A DNA stretch of 64,000 nt from Neisseria bacilliformis (GCF_014055025.1 NZ_CP059571.1:2170001-2234000), one strand, 5' to 3'. Shown: positions 35,701 through 43,849, counted from the stretch's first letter. Made by a program: numbers and translations. Notes: generated from the letters alone by a model not told the origin.

Positions 35701-37296
35701 GTAGGTCGGATTCTTGAATCCGACAAAACTTTTGACGCTGCACAAACGTCGGATACGAGTATCCGACCTACACGCCTTTCAGGCAGCCTGAAACCCCAAA
35801 CGCCGTCTGAAAAACCCCTTGCCGACATCCGCACCTTCCAAGCCTGGCTCAAAACCGCCGAGCGCGACAACCCGCGCCTGCTGTTCCTCAGCCGCGACGA
35901 CCTCATGCAGCACGCCGCCGCGCACATCACCGAAGAACAATTCCCCAAACACTGGCAAACCGCAGACGGCAAATTCAAACTCAGCTACCGCTTCGAGCCG
36001 CACCACCCGCTCGACGGCGTGACCCTCACCCTGCCGCTTACCGTGCTCAACCGCATCAGCCCCGCCGCCCTCGAATGGCTCGTGCCCGGCATGATACGCG
36101 AAAAAATCCAGTTGCAAATCAAAGTGCTGCCCAAACAAATCCGCCGCATCTGCGTGCCCGTGCCCGAATTCATCACCCAATTTTTAAGCCAAAACCCCGA
36201 CCGCAACGCCCCCATCCTGCCCCAACTCGCCCAAACCATCGCCAAAACCGCAGGCGACATTCGCATACTAGAGCAAATCAACCAAGACGAATGGGCCGCG
36301 TTCAGGCTGCCCGAACACTGCTATTTCAACCTCCGCATCATCGACGACGGCGGGCAAGAATTAGCCATGGGACGCGATTTAATCCAAATCCAACAACAAC
36401 TTGGCAAAGCTGCTGCCACCACCTTCCGCGACAACACCCAAGAATTCGAGCGCGACAACGTTACCGCATGGAACATCGGCACCCTGCCCGAATCCATCAA
36501 ATTCGCCCGCGGCAAACAACAGCTCACCGGCTACCTCGGCCTGCAAAAAGAAAAAGACGGCCGCATCGCCCTGCGCCTGTTCGACACGTCCGCCGCCGCC
36601 GAACAAGCCCACAGATTAGGCGTGATCGAACTCATGAAACTACAACTAAAAGAACAAGTTAAATACCTGAACAAAGGCATCCAAGGCTTCACCCAAGCCG
36701 CCATGCTGCTCAAACACATCAATGCCGACACCCTGCGCGACGACCTCACCCAAGCCGTCTGCGACCGCGCCTTTATCGGCGAAGACGAGCTGCCGCGCAA
36801 CGAAAAAGCCTTCAAAGAGCAAATCAAACGCGCCCGCAGCCGCCTGCCTGCCGTCAAAGAAGCCCTCAGCCGCTACTTGCAGGAAACCGCTGCCGCCTAC
36901 GCCGAACTCAACGGCAAACTCGGCAAACACCCGCTCACCCACCTTCTGCGCCAACGCCTGCAAACCCTGCTCGCCGCCGGCTTCGCCACCCGCACCCCGT
37001 GGGCACAATGGCCGCGCCTCCCCATCTACCTCAAAGCCATGACCCTGCGCCTAGACAAATACAGCAGCAACCCCGCCCGCGACGCAGCCCGCGAAGCCGA
37101 TATTCAAGAGCTGGAACAGATGTGGCAGGAAAAAACCGACGGCTTGGTGAAACAAGGACAACCCGTTTCAGACGACCTCGCCGCGTTTAAATGGATGATT
37201 GAAGAATTGAGAGTGTCGCTGTTTGCACAGGAGTTGAAGACGCCGTATCCGGTGTCGGTGAAGCGGTTGATGAAGGAGTGGGAAAAGTACGTGTAG
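32701..37296 (+). CDS. hrpA: HrpA distal half with inserted GNAT domains (chimeric reading frame)
   Basis: The 1531-codon frame resumes HrpA at YRLTRLGEQMARLPIDPKVA and runs through the ratchet and OB region to ALFAFYDARLPKAVFK (about residue 400). It then leaves HrpA for about 600 codons: a GNAT domain (LLMVDKSAQGAGIGSNI), translated repeats, a small beta domain (ILLGDRVTIDSKQWHGKIV), a second GNAT domain (CLFTDPHHQRQGIATALLN) and more repeats. HrpA homology resumes at ADIRTFQAWLKTAERDNPRL through the DUF3418 tail (DDLAAFKWMIEELRVSLFAQ). No stop interrupts the insert. The first ATG at 32701 follows the REP border without a Shine-Dalgarno. Whether this is expressed or a long pseudogene is open. 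Confidence 0.75.
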   Translation: MQNTKTPNTPSENLSGSPKPRYRLTRLGEQMARLPIDPKVARILIAAQKHDCMAEILVIVSALSIQDPRERPLEAREAAAKAHERFTDKQSDFLTYLNIWDSFQRERDKGLSNRQMVAWCHQYFLSHLRMREWRELHAQLAQIAVEMGLTDKERAFRRPLPPAPQVSGSLKAQTPSEKQSADLSARLKQKELDKKHARNERRAAKEAGYEQIHRALLTGLIANVGMKSPDGNDYTGARGSRFHLFPASALFKAKPKWVMAAELVETTKLYARDVAAIQPEWIEQEAPHLVRYHYFEPHWEQKRGEVVASERVTLYGLTVLPRRPVAYGRIAPEEAREIFIRSALVAQEVADFNAPFFVHNQKLIREIAELEHKSRRQDVLVDEEALFAFYDARLPKAVFKERGEIVGQAENGQRSSETPFRAECLAPKGFAARQMTAADLDALYGLCQSQPDYYRHLGEPLTREKLARSLTALPPQACRENKHFIGFWQQGSLKAALEIIFAYPDEKTLLIGLLMVDKSAQGAGIGSNIVQNLAAFSAKTGCREIILSYAEGNAQSRAFWLKNGFAETGEIDEAEEQGGANLITMSRCLPSERQPENRKTLSETTNPATRDDPSPACGGGLGWGQTSDAPANSVSAETAPPPQPSPAQAQEREQSAAISTLSDDLRPANPQQTAPSPVGEGRGGGKTVAAQTNFSAATANPLPQEREQGAGVSTVSNAPKAQRLPENPLCYADGQPILLGDRVTIDSKQWHGKIVALIAEQQCDPSIGSAEEWATLQSGVMAQFDEAGLVHYPDAETACELILLARADTSIRPTHFSGSLKDNRQPENHLSDDLKGSLKPHIRPATTSDAAAVAELFRRAVKHISNSHYSEQEKNAWLQGADDADFWQKHIDGGNVRVATHNGRVLGFIEYQPEQSHLNCLFTDPHHQRQGIATALLNAVLPSADSGKTITADVSKAALAFFQKQGFVRQHENQIPRNGLVLTNYRMVRQANHAQKQPETVGRILESDKTFDAAQTSDTSIRPTRLSGSLKPQTPSEKPLADIRTFQAWLKTAERDNPRLLFLSRDDLMQHAAAHITEEQFPKHWQTADGKFKLSYRFEPHHPLDGVTLTLPLTVLNRISPAALEWLVPGMIREKIQLQIKVLPKQIRRICVPVPEFITQFLSQNPDRNAPILPQLAQTIAKTAGDIRILEQINQDEWAAFRLPEHCYFNLRIIDDGGQELAMGRDLIQIQQQLGKAAATTFRDNTQEFERDNVTAWNIGTLPESIKFARGKQQLTGYLGLQKEKDGRIALRLFDTSAAAEQAHRLGVIELMKLQLKEQVKYLNKGIQGFTQAAMLLKHINADTLRDDLTQAVCDRAFIGEDELPRNEKAFKEQIKRARSRLPAVKEALSRYLQETAAAYAELNGKLGKHPLTHLLRQRLQTLLAAGFATRTPWAQWPRLPIYLKAMTLRLDKYSSNPARDAAREADIQELEQMWQEKTDGLVKQGQPVSDDLAAFKWMIEELRVSLFAQELKTPYPVSVKRLMKEWEKYV
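34549..34830. repeat. Cluster of CCCTCTCCC-type repeats inside the hrpA insert
   Basis: Four copies of a GC-rich palindromic repeat (CCTCTCCCGCTTGCGGGGG, CCCTCCCCCGCGCAAGCG, CCCTCCCCCGTGGGGGAGGG, CCTCTCCCGCAGGAGAGG) lie between the two GNAT domains. They are translated as Pro/Gly-rich linkers. Confidence 0.7.
35701..35771. repeat. REP1 variant pair inside the hrpA insert
   Basis: GTAGGTCGGATTCTTGAATCC at the left and GGATACGAGTATCCGACC then TAC at the right. It keeps the GTAGGTCGG head with a different stem tip. It is read in frame as VGRILESDKTFDAAQ. A single half copy ends at 35141. Confidence 0.75.
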
Positions 37297-37353
37297 AATA
37301 ACGGACATTTATTGTTAGCCTTTATTAACAAACTCTACCAAAGGATTTTATCT

Positions 37354-37858
37354 ATGTCTCGCAAAAAAAACCATTGAGATATCAGGAGTTAATATTGTTA
37401 CTCAACCACACTCTCCTAATAAATATGTTGAAATTATTCGTTCTATTAATCAAAAAGCTGTTCCTGTTCGTGGAAATGAATATTTGATGATTTCAGGTCT
37501 TCGTCCTCATCTGAATAATGATTGGTCAACAGGTATAGAGGGAGAATTGGTAAAATTCTCCAATATTGATGAACATGCCCAATGGGTTGATATTACATCT
37601 GGGAAACTTGCAGAAGACGGAGATGTCCCTAAACTCCCTTCACATCTTCGTCCCAATGGTGCATTGTTTCCTTTTATCTTCCACACAACTGGAAGAAGAA
37701 CCTCACATAGATTGTTTTATATTAGTAAATCACGAAATTCAAACTCCAAGAAAACTGAAACATTATCTCCCAATTTTGTAGAACGATTATTTACTACCTT
37801 ATTCTCAAAAGAGTATAATGCAATCAGATTGCACTACACATATAGTAATATCTCTTAG
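37354..37858 (+). pseudogene. AT-rich ORF with a frameshift at a run of eight A
   Basis: ATG at 37354 reads MSRKKNH and stops at once. With seven instead of eight A after CGC, the frame continues to 37858 for 167 residues: MSRKKTIEISGVNIVTQP, IIRSINQKAVPVRGNEYLM, IEGELVKFSNIDEHAQW, LPSHLRPNGALFPFIFH, NFVERLFTTLFSKEYNAI. It recalls DUF4747-like proteins of unknown role, with low certainty. The composition is far more AT-rich than hrpA and mutM on either side. It may be phase-variable by slippage or simply dead. Confidence 0.6.
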
Positions 37859-37879
37859 AAACTTACAAAATACTCCACC

Positions 37880-38698
37880 ATGCCCGAACTCCCCGAAGTA
37901 GAAACCACCCTGCGCGGTATCGCGCCGCATATCCTTAACCAAACCGTCTCTGCCGTAACCATCCGCCAGCCCAAGCTGCGCTGGCAAATCCCGCCCGCGC
38001 TGCCCGAAACCCTGCACGGGCTTACGGTGCGCGAATGCCGCCGCCGCGCCAAATACCTGCTGATTCGTTTTGACACAGGCGTGCTGCTGATACATTTGGG
38101 CATGTCGGGCAGCCTGCGGATTTGGCAGGGCAACGCGCCCGCAGCGGACAAGCACGATCATGTGGACATTGCGTTTGCCAACGGCACGCTGCTGCGCTAC
38201 CACGACCCGCGCCGCTTTGGTGCAATTTTGTGGCTGGCGGGCGTGGCGGAACATCATGATTTATTGAAAGATTTAGGCGTAGAGCCGTTAAGCGATGATT
38301 TTACGGCGGATTACCTGTTCCAAGCCCTGCAAAAGCGCGGTAGCCCCATCAAAACCGCGCTGATGGACAACAAAATCGTGGTGGGCGTGGGCAATATTTA
38401 TGCCAACGAAAGCCTGTTTCAGGCTGCCATCGCCCCGCAACGCGCCGCCAAATCGTTAAGCAAAACCGAATGTGCCGCCTTAACCGCCGCCGTCAAACAA
38501 ATCCTGCGCCGCGCGATTGAAACAGGCGGCAGCACCCTGCGCGATTTTGTCAACAGCGAGGGCAAAAGCGGCTATTTCCAGCAGGAATACAAGGTGTACG
38601 GCAGAGCCAACCAGCCCTGCTCTCAATGCGGCACACCGATTGCCAAAACGGTTATCGGGCAGCGCGGCACGTTTTACTGCCCCGTGTGCCAGCGGTAG
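37880..38698 (+). CDS. mutM: Formamidopyrimidine-DNA glycosylase
   Basis: The 272-residue protein starts [14 protein letters not shown] with the catalytic Pro2 and Glu3. It has [10 protein letters not shown], the lesion-recognition helix-two-turn-helix [13 protein letters not shown], and a C-terminal zinc finger CSQC...CPVCQR. It excises oxidised purines (8-oxoG) and nicks the abasic site. Codon and GC pattern look less extreme than the core genes, and it follows the foreign-looking segment. Confidence 0.97.
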   Translation: MPELPEVETTLRGIAPHILNQTVSAVTIRQPKLRWQIPPALPETLHGLTVRECRRRAKYLLIRFDTGVLLIHLGMSGSLRIWQGNAPAADKHDHVDIAFANGTLLRYHDPRRFGAILWLAGVAEHHDLLKDLGVEPLSDDFTADYLFQALQKRGSPIKTALMDNKIVVGVGNIYANESLFQAAIAPQRAAKSLSKTECAALTAAVKQILRRAIETGGSTLRDFVNSEGKSGYFQQEYKVYGRANQPCSQCGTPIAKTVIGQRGTFYCPVCQR

Positions 38699-39267
38699 AT
38701 ATACATAAATTATCGGACGGCAGACTTGGCGGGGTTTAAGTTTTCCAAACATTCAAGATTCACGCCTGCGCAAGGCTAGCGACAGCAAACGGTTTAATTG
38801 GCTCATCACGTCAAAAGGCCGTCTGAAAGCGCAGTTTCAACGAAGTTAAAACCTGAACAACGGTTTTCAGACGGCCTCTCTTTGGATTTTCATTGCCGCC
38901 AAAACGCCGTTTCCCTTTCTTCCAGCAAACGGTTTCCCGCCCACATCGCCCGCTTTCACCGCGCCATCCGCATACCCTGCATTTTTGGCTGCAACACATA
39001 AATTTACCCAGCCCGATACGGCAGCCGTAAGCAGTGGTTTGGTTTTCCACGGCGGCATGCCGCCTACAAGCCGACGATAGAGAAATAATCTACTGATAAA
39101 TTTCAAACATTTTCATTTTACGCAAGCTCATCCACTCCGCCCGCCTCAACAATCTTTGAGGCCGTCTGAAAGCGCGGCTGCACCGCAGCCGCGCTTTCAG
39201 ACGGCCTTCAAACACCTCCGCCCCGCCGCCTTTTATCCCTAACAAATACCGATATTTTGAAAACAGT
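38699..39267. other. Intergenic region between mutM and efeU
   Basis: No gene is visible. It carries a DUS pair with the linked TTCAACGAAGTT motif (38816-38877) and a long near-perfect DUS stem (39159-39207). The last 100 bases are AT-rich and hold the efeU promoter. Confidence 0.6.
39159..39207 (+). terminator. Long DUS stem-loop upstream of efeU
   Basis: AGGCCGTCTGAAAGCGCGGC and its complement pair over about 22 bases around a small loop. It may stop readthrough from mutM. Confidence 0.6.
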
Positions 39268-39296
39268 TTGCATTAGATTATGGAAACGGGGATAAT
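39268..39296 (+). promoter_or_regulatory. Sigma-70 promoter of efeUO
   Basis: TTGCAT (39268-39273) and GATAAT (39291-39296) are separated by 17 bases. This is the best -35/-10 pair in the window. It starts about 34 bases before the chosen efeU ATG. I see no clear Fur box, though the surrounding AT-rich tract could hide a degenerate one. Confidence 0.65.
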
Positions 39297-39329
39297 TTGC
39301 GAAATTTAACCATCCCCGCAGAATTTCCC

Positions 39330-40154
39330 ATGCTGATGTTGATCGCTTTCCTGACCATGCTGCGCGAGGGCATTGAAGCCGCGCTGATTGTCGGCATTGT
39401 TGCCGGTTTTCTGAAACAGTCCGGCCGCAACGATTTGATGCCGAAAGTGTGGTTGGGCGTGGCGGCGGCGGTGCTGATCTGTTTCGGACTGGGTTTTGCC
39501 ATCCACGCGGCCACGGGCGAGATTCCGCAGAAGCAGCAGGAATTTGTCGTCGGCGCGATCGGCTTGGTGGCAGTGGGGATGTTGACCTATATGCTGCTGT
39601 GGATGCAGAAGGCGGCGCGCTCGATGAAACGCGAATTGCAGGATTCTTTGCAGGCCGCGCTGAACAAGGGCGGCGCGGGCTGGCCGCTGGTGCTGATGGC
39701 GTTTCTTGCCGTGCTGCGCGAAGGTTTGGAGAGCGTGTTTTTTCTGATTGCGGTGTTCACGCAGAGCGAAGACAGTGCCCTGCCCGTCGGCGCGGCGGCG
39801 GGGCTGCTGGCTTCGGCCGTGGTCGGCGTTTTGCTGTATCAGGGCGGCATCCGATTGAATCTGGCCAGATTTTTCCGCTGGACGGGCGTGTTCCTGATTT
39901 TTGTCGCCGCCGGCCTGCTCTCGGGCGCATTCCGCGCCCTGCACGAAGCGGGCGTGTGGAACATCGGGCAGACCGTCATCGCCGACTTCTCCCATATCCT
40001 GCACGATGACAGCCCGCTGGGCGTGGTGCTGGGCGGCTTTTTCGGCTACACCGCCCATCCCACCGTAAGCGACGCGGCGTGGTATTTCGTTTACCTCATA
40101 CCGGTATTGTTTTGGTTTTTGCGCGGCAGCCGTGCCGCATCTTCTTCCCGTTAA
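39330..40154 (+). CDS. efeU: Iron permease EfeU (FTR1 family)
   Basis: From the ATG at 39330 the product has 274 residues and seven hydrophobic segments. Both iron-binding REXXE motifs are present: REGIE near residue 13 and REGLE near 130, each in a helix. Other FTR1/EfeU traits are GGIRLNLARFFRWTG and FRALHEAGVW. It imports iron across the inner membrane. Upstream in-frame TTG at 39297 overlaps the -10 box and is rejected. efeO follows by 16 bases. Confidence 0.95.
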   Translation: MLMLIAFLTMLREGIEAALIVGIVAGFLKQSGRNDLMPKVWLGVAAAVLICFGLGFAIHAATGEIPQKQQEFVVGAIGLVAVGMLTYMLLWMQKAARSMKRELQDSLQAALNKGGAGWPLVLMAFLAVLREGLESVFFLIAVFTQSEDSALPVGAAAGLLASAVVGVLLYQGGIRLNLARFFRWTGVFLIFVAAGLLSGAFRALHEAGVWNIGQTVIADFSHILHDDSPLGVVLGGFFGYTAHPTVSDAAWYFVYLIPVLFWFLRGSRAASSSR

Positions 40155-40170
40155 ATAAAGGAGTATTTTT

Positions 40171-41364
40171 ATGAGAATGACACACCTCACCTTATCCGTT
40201 TTACTCGCCATGGGCTTGGCCGCCTGCCAGCCGCCCGAAGCGGAAAAAGCCGCCGCGCCGGCCGCTTCGGGCGCAGCCCCTGCCGCTGCTTCCGCCGCAC
40301 CGGCCGCCGCCAATGCCGACGGCAGCTACAACGTCGCCGTCAACGACGCCGCCTGCGAACCGATGGAGCTGACCGTGCCCAGCGGCGAAACCGTGTTCCA
40401 CATTAAAAACAACAGCGGCCGCAAACTCGAATGGGAAATCCTCGAAGGCGTGATGGTGGTGGACGAGCGCGAAAACATCGCCCCCGGCCTGTCTGACAAA
40501 ATGACCGTAACCCTGCTGCCGGGCACATACGAAATGACCTGCGGCCTCTTGACCAACCCGCGCGGCAAACTCACCGTTACCGACAGCGGCTTCAAAGCCC
40601 AGCCCGCCCAGGCCGACATGAACAAACTGGCGCAGCCCCTGGCCAACTACAAAACCTACGTCCAAGGCGAAGCCAAGCAGCTGGTTGAAAAAACGGAAAA
40701 ATTCGTCGCCGCCGTCAAAGCGGGCAAAGTTGACGAAGCCAAAGCCCTGTTTGCCGACACCCGCGTCCACTACGAACGCATCGAGCCGATAGCCGAGCTG
40801 TTCAACGAACTCGACCCCGCCATCGACTCGCGCGAAGACGACTACAAAGAAAAAGCCAAAGACGACGCCTTCACCGGCTTCCACCGCATCGAACACGCCC
40901 TGTGGATCGACGGCAAAATCGACGACAAAGTCAAAGCCACCGCCGACAAACTCGACAAAGACGTGAAAACGCTCAAAGCCGAAATCGACGTATTGAGCTT
41001 CCCGCCGGGCAAAGTCGTCGGCGGCGCGGCCGATTTGATCGAAGAAGTGGCCGGCACCAAAATCACCGGCGAGGAAGACCGTTACAGCCACACCGACCTG
41101 TCCGACTTCCAGGCCAATATCGACGGCTCGAAAAAAATCGTCGACCTCTTCCGCCCCGCCATTGCCGAGAAAAACCAGGCACTGCTGGACACTGTTGACG
41201 AGAACTTCAAAAAAATCAACGATATTCTCGCCAAATACAAAAAAGGCGACGGCTTCGAGCCCTACGACAAACTGTCGGAAGAAGACCGCAAACAGCTCAA
41301 AGCCCCGATCAACACCCTGGCCGAGGAACTGGGCAAACTGCGCGGCGTGCTGGGCTTGAAATAA
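40171..41364 (+). CDS. efeO: Periplasmic iron-uptake lipoprotein EfeO
   Basis: The 397-residue protein has a lipoprotein signal ending in LAAC (Cys19), an Ala/Pro linker, and an N-terminal cupredoxin-like domain ([37 protein letters not shown]). A C-terminal M75 peptidase-like domain carries the metal motif FHRIEHALW. EfeO delivers iron to EfeU. It is co-transcribed with efeU, and AAGGAG precedes its ATG. A DUS-pair terminator follows at 41464. Confidence 0.95.
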   Translation: MRMTHLTLSVLLAMGLAACQPPEAEKAAAPAASGAAPAAASAAPAAANADGSYNVAVNDAACEPMELTVPSGETVFHIKNNSGRKLEWEILEGVMVVDERENIAPGLSDKMTVTLLPGTYEMTCGLLTNPRGKLTVTDSGFKAQPAQADMNKLAQPLANYKTYVQGEAKQLVEKTEKFVAAVKAGKVDEAKALFADTRVHYERIEPIAELFNELDPAIDSREDDYKEKAKDDAFTGFHRIEHALWIDGKIDDKVKATADKLDKDVKTLKAEIDVLSFPPGKVVGGAADLIEEVAGTKITGEEDRYSHTDLSDFQANIDGSKKIVDLFRPAIAEKNQALLDTVDENFKKINDILAKYKKGDGFEPYDKLSEEDRKQLKAPINTLAEELGKLRGVLGLK

Positions 41365-41463
41365 GGCCGTCTGAAAGCGCGGCTTCGGCGCAGCCGCAAC
41401 GCCCGCATAAAAACCGCCCGCGGCGCATCCCGTCGCGCGACGGTTTTCTGTTCTTTATATCGG

Positions 41464-41503
41464 AGGCCGTCTGAAAAACGCCAAAACGCTTTTTCAGACG
41501 GCC
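41464..41503 (+). terminator. Inverted DUS pair after efeO
   Basis: DUS hairpin 100 bases past efeO. A lone DUS with the linked TTCGGCGCAGCC motif lies directly after the stop. Confidence 0.6.
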
Positions 41504-41522
41504 TTTCCATGCCAAATCAAAG

Positions 41523-41629
41523 GTAGGGTGTGTCGCCCCAAGGCGGCGCACGCGTGCTTTGCCGTTCCGCAAAATCCGTACCACCCGCAAACCCGAAACC
41601 GCGTGCGTGGTTGCACCACACACCCTACA
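41523..41629. repeat. REP2 pair
   Basis: GTAGGGTGTGTCGCCCCAAGG at the left (variant stem) and GTTGCACCACACACCCTAC at the right. Confidence 0.7.
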
Positions 41630-41709
41630 AAACGGCGGAGGCCGTCTGAAAACGTCGCCGTTGATGCAGCGCATGTGCGGCCGCGCAGGCATTTCACCGC
41701 ACAAGCAAA

Positions 41710-41738
41710 AGGCCGTCTGAAAACTTTTCAGACGGCCT
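41710..41738 (-). terminator. Inverted DUS pair, 3' end of the nitroreductase gene
   Basis: A short-loop DUS hairpin, 35 bases past the minus-strand stop. Confidence 0.65.
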
Positions 41739-41772
41739 TTCAATGCACGGCAAACAGTGCGGGCATTTCCGA

Positions 41773-42516
41773 TCAGCGTTTGGCAAACCCCTGATTTTGC
41801 AAGTATTCCAGCACAAACGGGCGCACTGGACGGGCGAGGGTGTTGGCAATCTGCCCCGCCCAGTCCAAATCCCGCCCGCTGCGTTCGCGGTAATAGGTTT
41901 TCACCTCTTCGTTGTAGGCCGCCAGCACTTCGGCGGAGGCGGGGCGGTAGCGGTTTTCCGACACCAGCGTGTCCAGCGGCAGGCGCGGGCGTTGCAGCGG
42001 CTGCTGGTCGGGGTGCCCGAGGCAGAGACCGAACAGCGGCACGGTGTGTTCGGGCAGGCCGAGCAGTTCGCCGGCGCGCGCGATGTCGTTGCGGATGCTG
42101 CCGATGTACACCGCGCCGAGGCCGAGCGATTCGGCGGCCAGCACGACGTTTTGCGCCATAATGCCCGCATCAATCGCGCCGGTAAGCAGCACTTCCGTCC
42201 AGTCGGTCTGCACTTGGGCGTCCACCGTGTGATGGCGGGCGGCATCGATGCAGAACACGAGAAACTCGGCGCAATGCTCGACATAGGCATGCCCCATGCC
42301 GCCTTCGGAGGCGCAGATTTCGCGCAGCCCTTTGCGAATTTCGCGGTCGCTGACGCGGATGACGCTGTTGTTCTGCTGATAGCTCGATGTGGAAGCGGCG
42401 CGGCCGGCTTCGAGCACGGCGGCAAGCATTTCGGCGGAAACGGGTTCTTCGGTGAAGCGGCGGATGGAGCGGTGGGAAAGCGCGGTTTCCAGCACGGGCA
42501 GGCTGTTTAAGCTCAT
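41773..42516 (-). CDS. NAD(P)H nitroreductase (NfsA/FRP-like)
   Basis: The 247-residue flavoprotein shows the nitroreductase FMN-binding start HRSIRRFTEEPVSAEML, then AASTSSYQQNNSVIRV, the central DAGIMAQNVVLAAESLGLG and the NfsA-like VPLFGLCLGHPDQQ with RPRLPLDTLVSENRY. It is probably a cytoplasmic FMN-dependent reductase of quinones or nitroaromatics. AGGAGG precedes the ATG at 42516, which settles the start. It is divergent from the roadblock operon. Confidence 0.92.
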   Translation of the reverse strand: MSLNSLPVLETALSHRSIRRFTEEPVSAEMLAAVLEAGRAASTSSYQQNNSVIRVSDREIRKGLREICASEGGMGHAYVEHCAEFLVFCIDAARHHTVDAQVQTDWTEVLLTGAIDAGIMAQNVVLAAESLGLGAVYIGSIRNDIARAGELLGLPEHTVPLFGLCLGHPDQQPLQRPRLPLDTLVSENRYRPASAEVLAAYNEEVKTYYRERSGRDLDWAGQIANTLARPVRPFVLEYLQNQGFAKR

Positions 42517-42555
42517 GTTTGCCTCCTGTCGGCAGATGAAAATCAAAGGGAAACG

Positions 42556-42561
42556 ATTGTA
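42556..42561 (-). promoter_or_regulatory. Extended -10 (TGTTACAAT) of the nitroreductase gene
   Basis: TGTTACAATCG on the minus strand, 40 bases before the start, with a TGN extension. Confidence 0.45.
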
Positions 42562-42568
42562 ACAGATG

Positions 42569-42616
42569 AGGCCGTCTGAAAAAGCGCGGTGCAATAGGGC
42601 GTTTTTCAGACGGCCT
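42569..42616. repeat. Inverted DUS pair upstream of the nitroreductase gene
   Basis: Two facing DUS copies with a 24-base loop between the divergent genes. Confidence 0.6.
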
Positions 42617-42963
42617 CATTGCGCTTTCTTGCGAAATGTTTCCGGAATGACACATAATGAAAATAAAAGACAATATTTGTTATAAATTGTTATTCGTTCA
42701 TGCTAGCTGTTCTTTCGTCTGGAAATTATTCTTCATTTATGAACATTGCTTTATCATGAACGTTTTATTTTTATGATAAAACGGCATATATCGATTGAAT
42801 TTAAAAGGATTTCAAACAAACGGTTTTTAACGCACCTGATGCGTAGGCAAAAAATCAATGTTATATTAACTATCACGATTTGACTGTTTTCCCGGCGGGC
42901 TGCATTTCCCGGCCCGCATTTCATGGTGTTGTTTGTTCTATATTAAGACAAAAGGAGTAAATA
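42617..42963 (+). other. AT-rich leader and control region of the roadblock operon
   Basis: About 350 bases without a gene. The stretch is far more AT-rich than its surroundings. It has a short hairpin (CGTTTTAT / ATAAAACG near 42762-42783) and repeated ATGAAC/GTTCAT motifs. A good Shine-Dalgarno (AAAGGAG) ends it. I cannot pick one promoter with confidence. Confidence 0.5.
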
Positions 42964-43350
42964 ATGAGAAAAGTTGTGAAAAGAGAAATGCTGCGTAACA
43001 CACTGGATACGCTCCATGCGGAATCGAAAGGGCTGACCGCTTCGGCGATTGTGTCGATAGACGGCCTGCCGATTGTGAGCGTGCTCGAACGCAATATCGA
43101 TTCTTCCCGCGTCGGCTCGCTCTCGGCGGTACTGATGTCGCTGTGCGCCCAAACCGCGCGGCTGCTCTCCTGCGGCAACTTCAACCAAATGACCTTGCAG
43201 GGCAACCAGGGCGACGTACTGCTGATGCAGATCAGCGACGAGTTGGCACTAGTGAGCACCGCCCATTCCAACACCCCGATGGGGATGATTCTGGTACAGC
43301 TGCGCCGCGCGGTGAAAGAAATCCGCCGCCAGCTCGGCGACGGAGAATAA
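42964..43350 (+). CDS. Roadblock/LC7-domain protein (MglB-like)
   Basis: The 128-residue protein is one roadblock/LC7 domain: TLHAESKGLTASAIVSIDGLP, VLERNIDSSRVGSLSAVLMS, FNQMTLQGNQGDVLLMQI, LALVSTAHSNTPMGMIL. Such proteins act on small Ras-like GTPases (MglA in motility), or as sensors' partners. No GTPase is in this window. It has a strong AAAGGAG and opens a three-gene operon with a PAS gene and a PhnD-like gene. Confidence 0.85.
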   Translation: MRKVVKREMLRNTLDTLHAESKGLTASAIVSIDGLPIVSVLERNIDSSRVGSLSAVLMSLCAQTARLLSCGNFNQMTLQGNQGDVLLMQISDELALVSTAHSNTPMGMILVQLRRAVKEIRRQLGDGE

Positions 43351-43354
43351 AGCC

Positions 43355-43849
43355 ATGATGCGCCCCGCCACCAACATCCTGCCCTACGCCGAAATCGTCC
43401 GCAACGGCCGCACCGAAGCGGTCAACAGACGGTATATCATTGACGAAGAAGTATAATTTCCCGACGGCCAGCTCATCACCTCGCGCACCGACCCCAACGG
43501 CATCATCACCCACGCCAATAAAGCCTTCGTATTGATGAGCGCGTGGGAAAAAGACGAACTCATCGGCCGGCCGCACAACATCCTACTCCACCACGACATG
43601 CCCAAAGCCGCCTTTGCCGACTTGTGGCAGCAGGTGAAAAACGGCGAAAGATGGCTCGGCTATGTGAAAAACCTGCGCAAAGACGGCCGCTACTACCGGA
43701 CCTACGCCACCGTCATCCCCAACATCCGCAACGGCGAAATCCAAGGCTACACCTCCGTACGCCGCCGCCCCGCGCCCGACAAAGTAGCCGAAATCACCCA
43801 CGTCTACCGCGAAATGCGCCAAGACGAAAGGAGCGGAACATGCAGCTGA
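43355..43849 (+). pseudogene. PAS-domain protein with an in-frame TAA
   Basis: The frame starts MMRPATNILPYAEIVRN and is stopped by TAA at 43454-43456 (codons GAA GTA TAA TTT). Then it continues as an Aer-like PAS domain: FPDGQLITSRTDPNGIITHANKA, DELIGRPHNILLHHDMPKAAF, WLGYVKNLRKDGRYYRTYA. Relatives have YxFPDG-like sequence at the stop, so a single substitution or small change is likely. There is no transmitter domain. The PhnD-like gene overlaps its end by 10 bases. A short protein from the ATG at 43532 is possible but would miss the PAS front. Confidence 0.75.

Noticed and set aside
39297-39329. TTG start 11 codons upstream for efeU
   Set aside because: It directly abuts the -10 box and would require a leaderless transcript; the ATG at 39330 gives the normal N-terminus.
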